From contig JAFNAJ010000191.1 of the NCBI GenBank assembly GCA_017860085.1, positions 1-7,921 of the forward strand: a stretch of DNA of 7,921 nucleotides. Reading direction: 5' to 3'. Under the pieces are notes generated by a model. It did not search any database, was not told where the DNA came from, and saw only the letters and a list, made by a program, of their open reading frames with translations. Positions 7,479 to 7,921 of this stretch are shown here, in pieces. The position numbers were made by a program, and so were the translations under genes. Every line of letters starts with the position of its first letter. Position 1 is the first letter of the stretch. Source of the DNA: Acidobacteriota bacterium (GTDB lineage Bacteria > Acidobacteriota > Vicinamibacteria > Vicinamibacterales > JAFNAJ01).

Positions 7479-7921
7479 CGCACACCTCCTCGCACGGTGG
7501 CGGCGGCCGACTCGATGGCCCTGACAACCCGGACGTGCGCCCCGCATCGACACAGATGTCCGTCCAGTGCTCGCACGATGTCGGCCCGGGTGGGTGTCGG
7601 GTTCTTCGCGAGCAGCGCGTACGCGCCGAGGATCATGCCGGGGGTGCAGTAGCCGCACTGGAAGCCGAGGTGCTCCACGAACGCCTGCTGCAACGGGTGG
7701 AGGCGGCCCCCTGAAGCGAGGCCCTCGATGGTGACCACGCGTCTGCCGTCGACGGCCTTCATCGGCGTCGCGCACGAGCGCACCGCCTGGTCATCGACCA
7801 GCACCGTGCACGATCCGCAGATGGCCTGGCCGCACCCGAACTTGGTGCCGGTCAACCCCAGGTCGTCTCGCAGGACCCAGAGCAGCATCCGGTCCTCGTC
7901 GACGGTGAGACGGGTGGACGT
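7475..7921 (-). CDS. 2Fe-2S subunit of the molybdenum hydroxylase (IorA/CoxS-like), N-terminus outside window
   Basis: This is the electron-transfer subunit that pairs with the molybdopterin subunit encoded next to it. The frame is open to the window edge and reads TSTRLTVDEDRMLLWVLRD, matching the interior of the family N-terminus, so the true start lies beyond 7921; the Met at 7888 is internal. Counting from that Met, the plant-type ferredoxin cluster ligands are C19, C24, C27 and C39 (GCGQAICGSC and RSC). The helical-domain second cluster uses C78, C81, C113 and C115 (CGYCTPGM and HLCRCGA). All eight cysteines are present. The product probably has no leader of its own and would be co-exported with its Tat-tagged partner. 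The stop overlaps the partner start (ATGA), a common arrangement for equal synthesis of two subunits. Confidence 0.95.
   Translation of the reverse strand, partial: TSTRLTVDEDRMLLWVLRDDLGLTGTKFGCGQAICGSCTVLVDDQAVRSCATPMKAVDGRRVVTIEGLASGGRLHPLQQAFVEHLGFQCGYCTPGMILGAYALLAKNPTPTRADIVRALDGHLCRCGAHVRVVRAIESAAATVRGGVR
7484..7491 (-). promoter_or_regulatory. Strong ribosome binding site of the molybdopterin subunit
   Basis: On the - strand GAGGAGGT lies five bases before the ATG at 7478, inside the 3' end of the small-subunit gene. It fixes the start and places the twin-arginine leader at residues 21-32. Confidence 0.7.

Noticed and set aside
5442..7652. A 736-codon open frame on the + strand opposite the molybdopterin-binding subunit
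   Set aside because: Its translation is Arg/Ala/Gly/His-rich with no recognisable domain and mirrors the strongly conserved - strand gene. Long antisense frames are common in GC-rich DNA.

Overview
This 7.9 kb window is GC-rich, tightly packed bacterial chromosome. GC content looks like roughly two thirds by eye; it was not computed. Nothing in it points to a phage, plasmid or transposon, and no RNA gene or CRISPR array was seen. The gene set suits a free-living soil-type heterotroph: valine/inositol-type catabolism, a Tat-exported molybdenum hydroxylase, an arylamine N-acetyltransferase domain and a secreted fasciclin-domain protein. High-GC Acidobacteriota or Proteobacteria are both plausible, but the sequence alone does not settle the taxon.

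Left half, + strand (1-4018). The last codons of a possible upstream gene are followed by a CoA-acylating methylmalonate-semialdehyde dehydrogenase gene (mmsA, 45-1552). It is split into two frames at about 745/746 by what looks like a 13-base loss inside the NAD-binding FVGSTPIA motif. Eighteen bases later comes a compact set of three genes whose stop and start codons overlap: a class I SAM-dependent methyltransferase (1571-2206), a VOC/glyoxalase-fold protein (2203-2589) and a membrane-anchored protein of unknown function (2586-3431). After a 110-base gap comes a secreted single-domain fasciclin (FAS1) protein (3542-4018).

Right half, - strand (4030-7921). A transcription unit enters from the right edge and runs leftward, converging on the FAS1 gene with only 11 bases between the stop codons. 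It starts with the 2Fe-2S subunit of a xanthine-dehydrogenase-family hydroxylase (cut by the window edge). The molybdopterin-binding subunit follows (721 aa, twin-arginine leader, catalytic Glu present), overlapping the first gene by 4 bases. Last, 35 bases on, is one 415-aa reading frame that joins a complete low-molecular-weight protein tyrosine phosphatase to a complete arylamine N-acetyltransferase.

The most notable item is this phosphatase-acetyltransferase fusion. Both halves keep every catalytic residue expected of their families and are joined with almost no linker, in an apparent operon with a periplasmic molybdenum hydroxylase. The hydroxylase and acetyltransferase both belong to families that act on aromatic or N-containing compounds, so a shared role in handling such compounds is possible, but that is inference. 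The broken mmsA is the second item to check, either as a recent pseudogene or as an assembly error.
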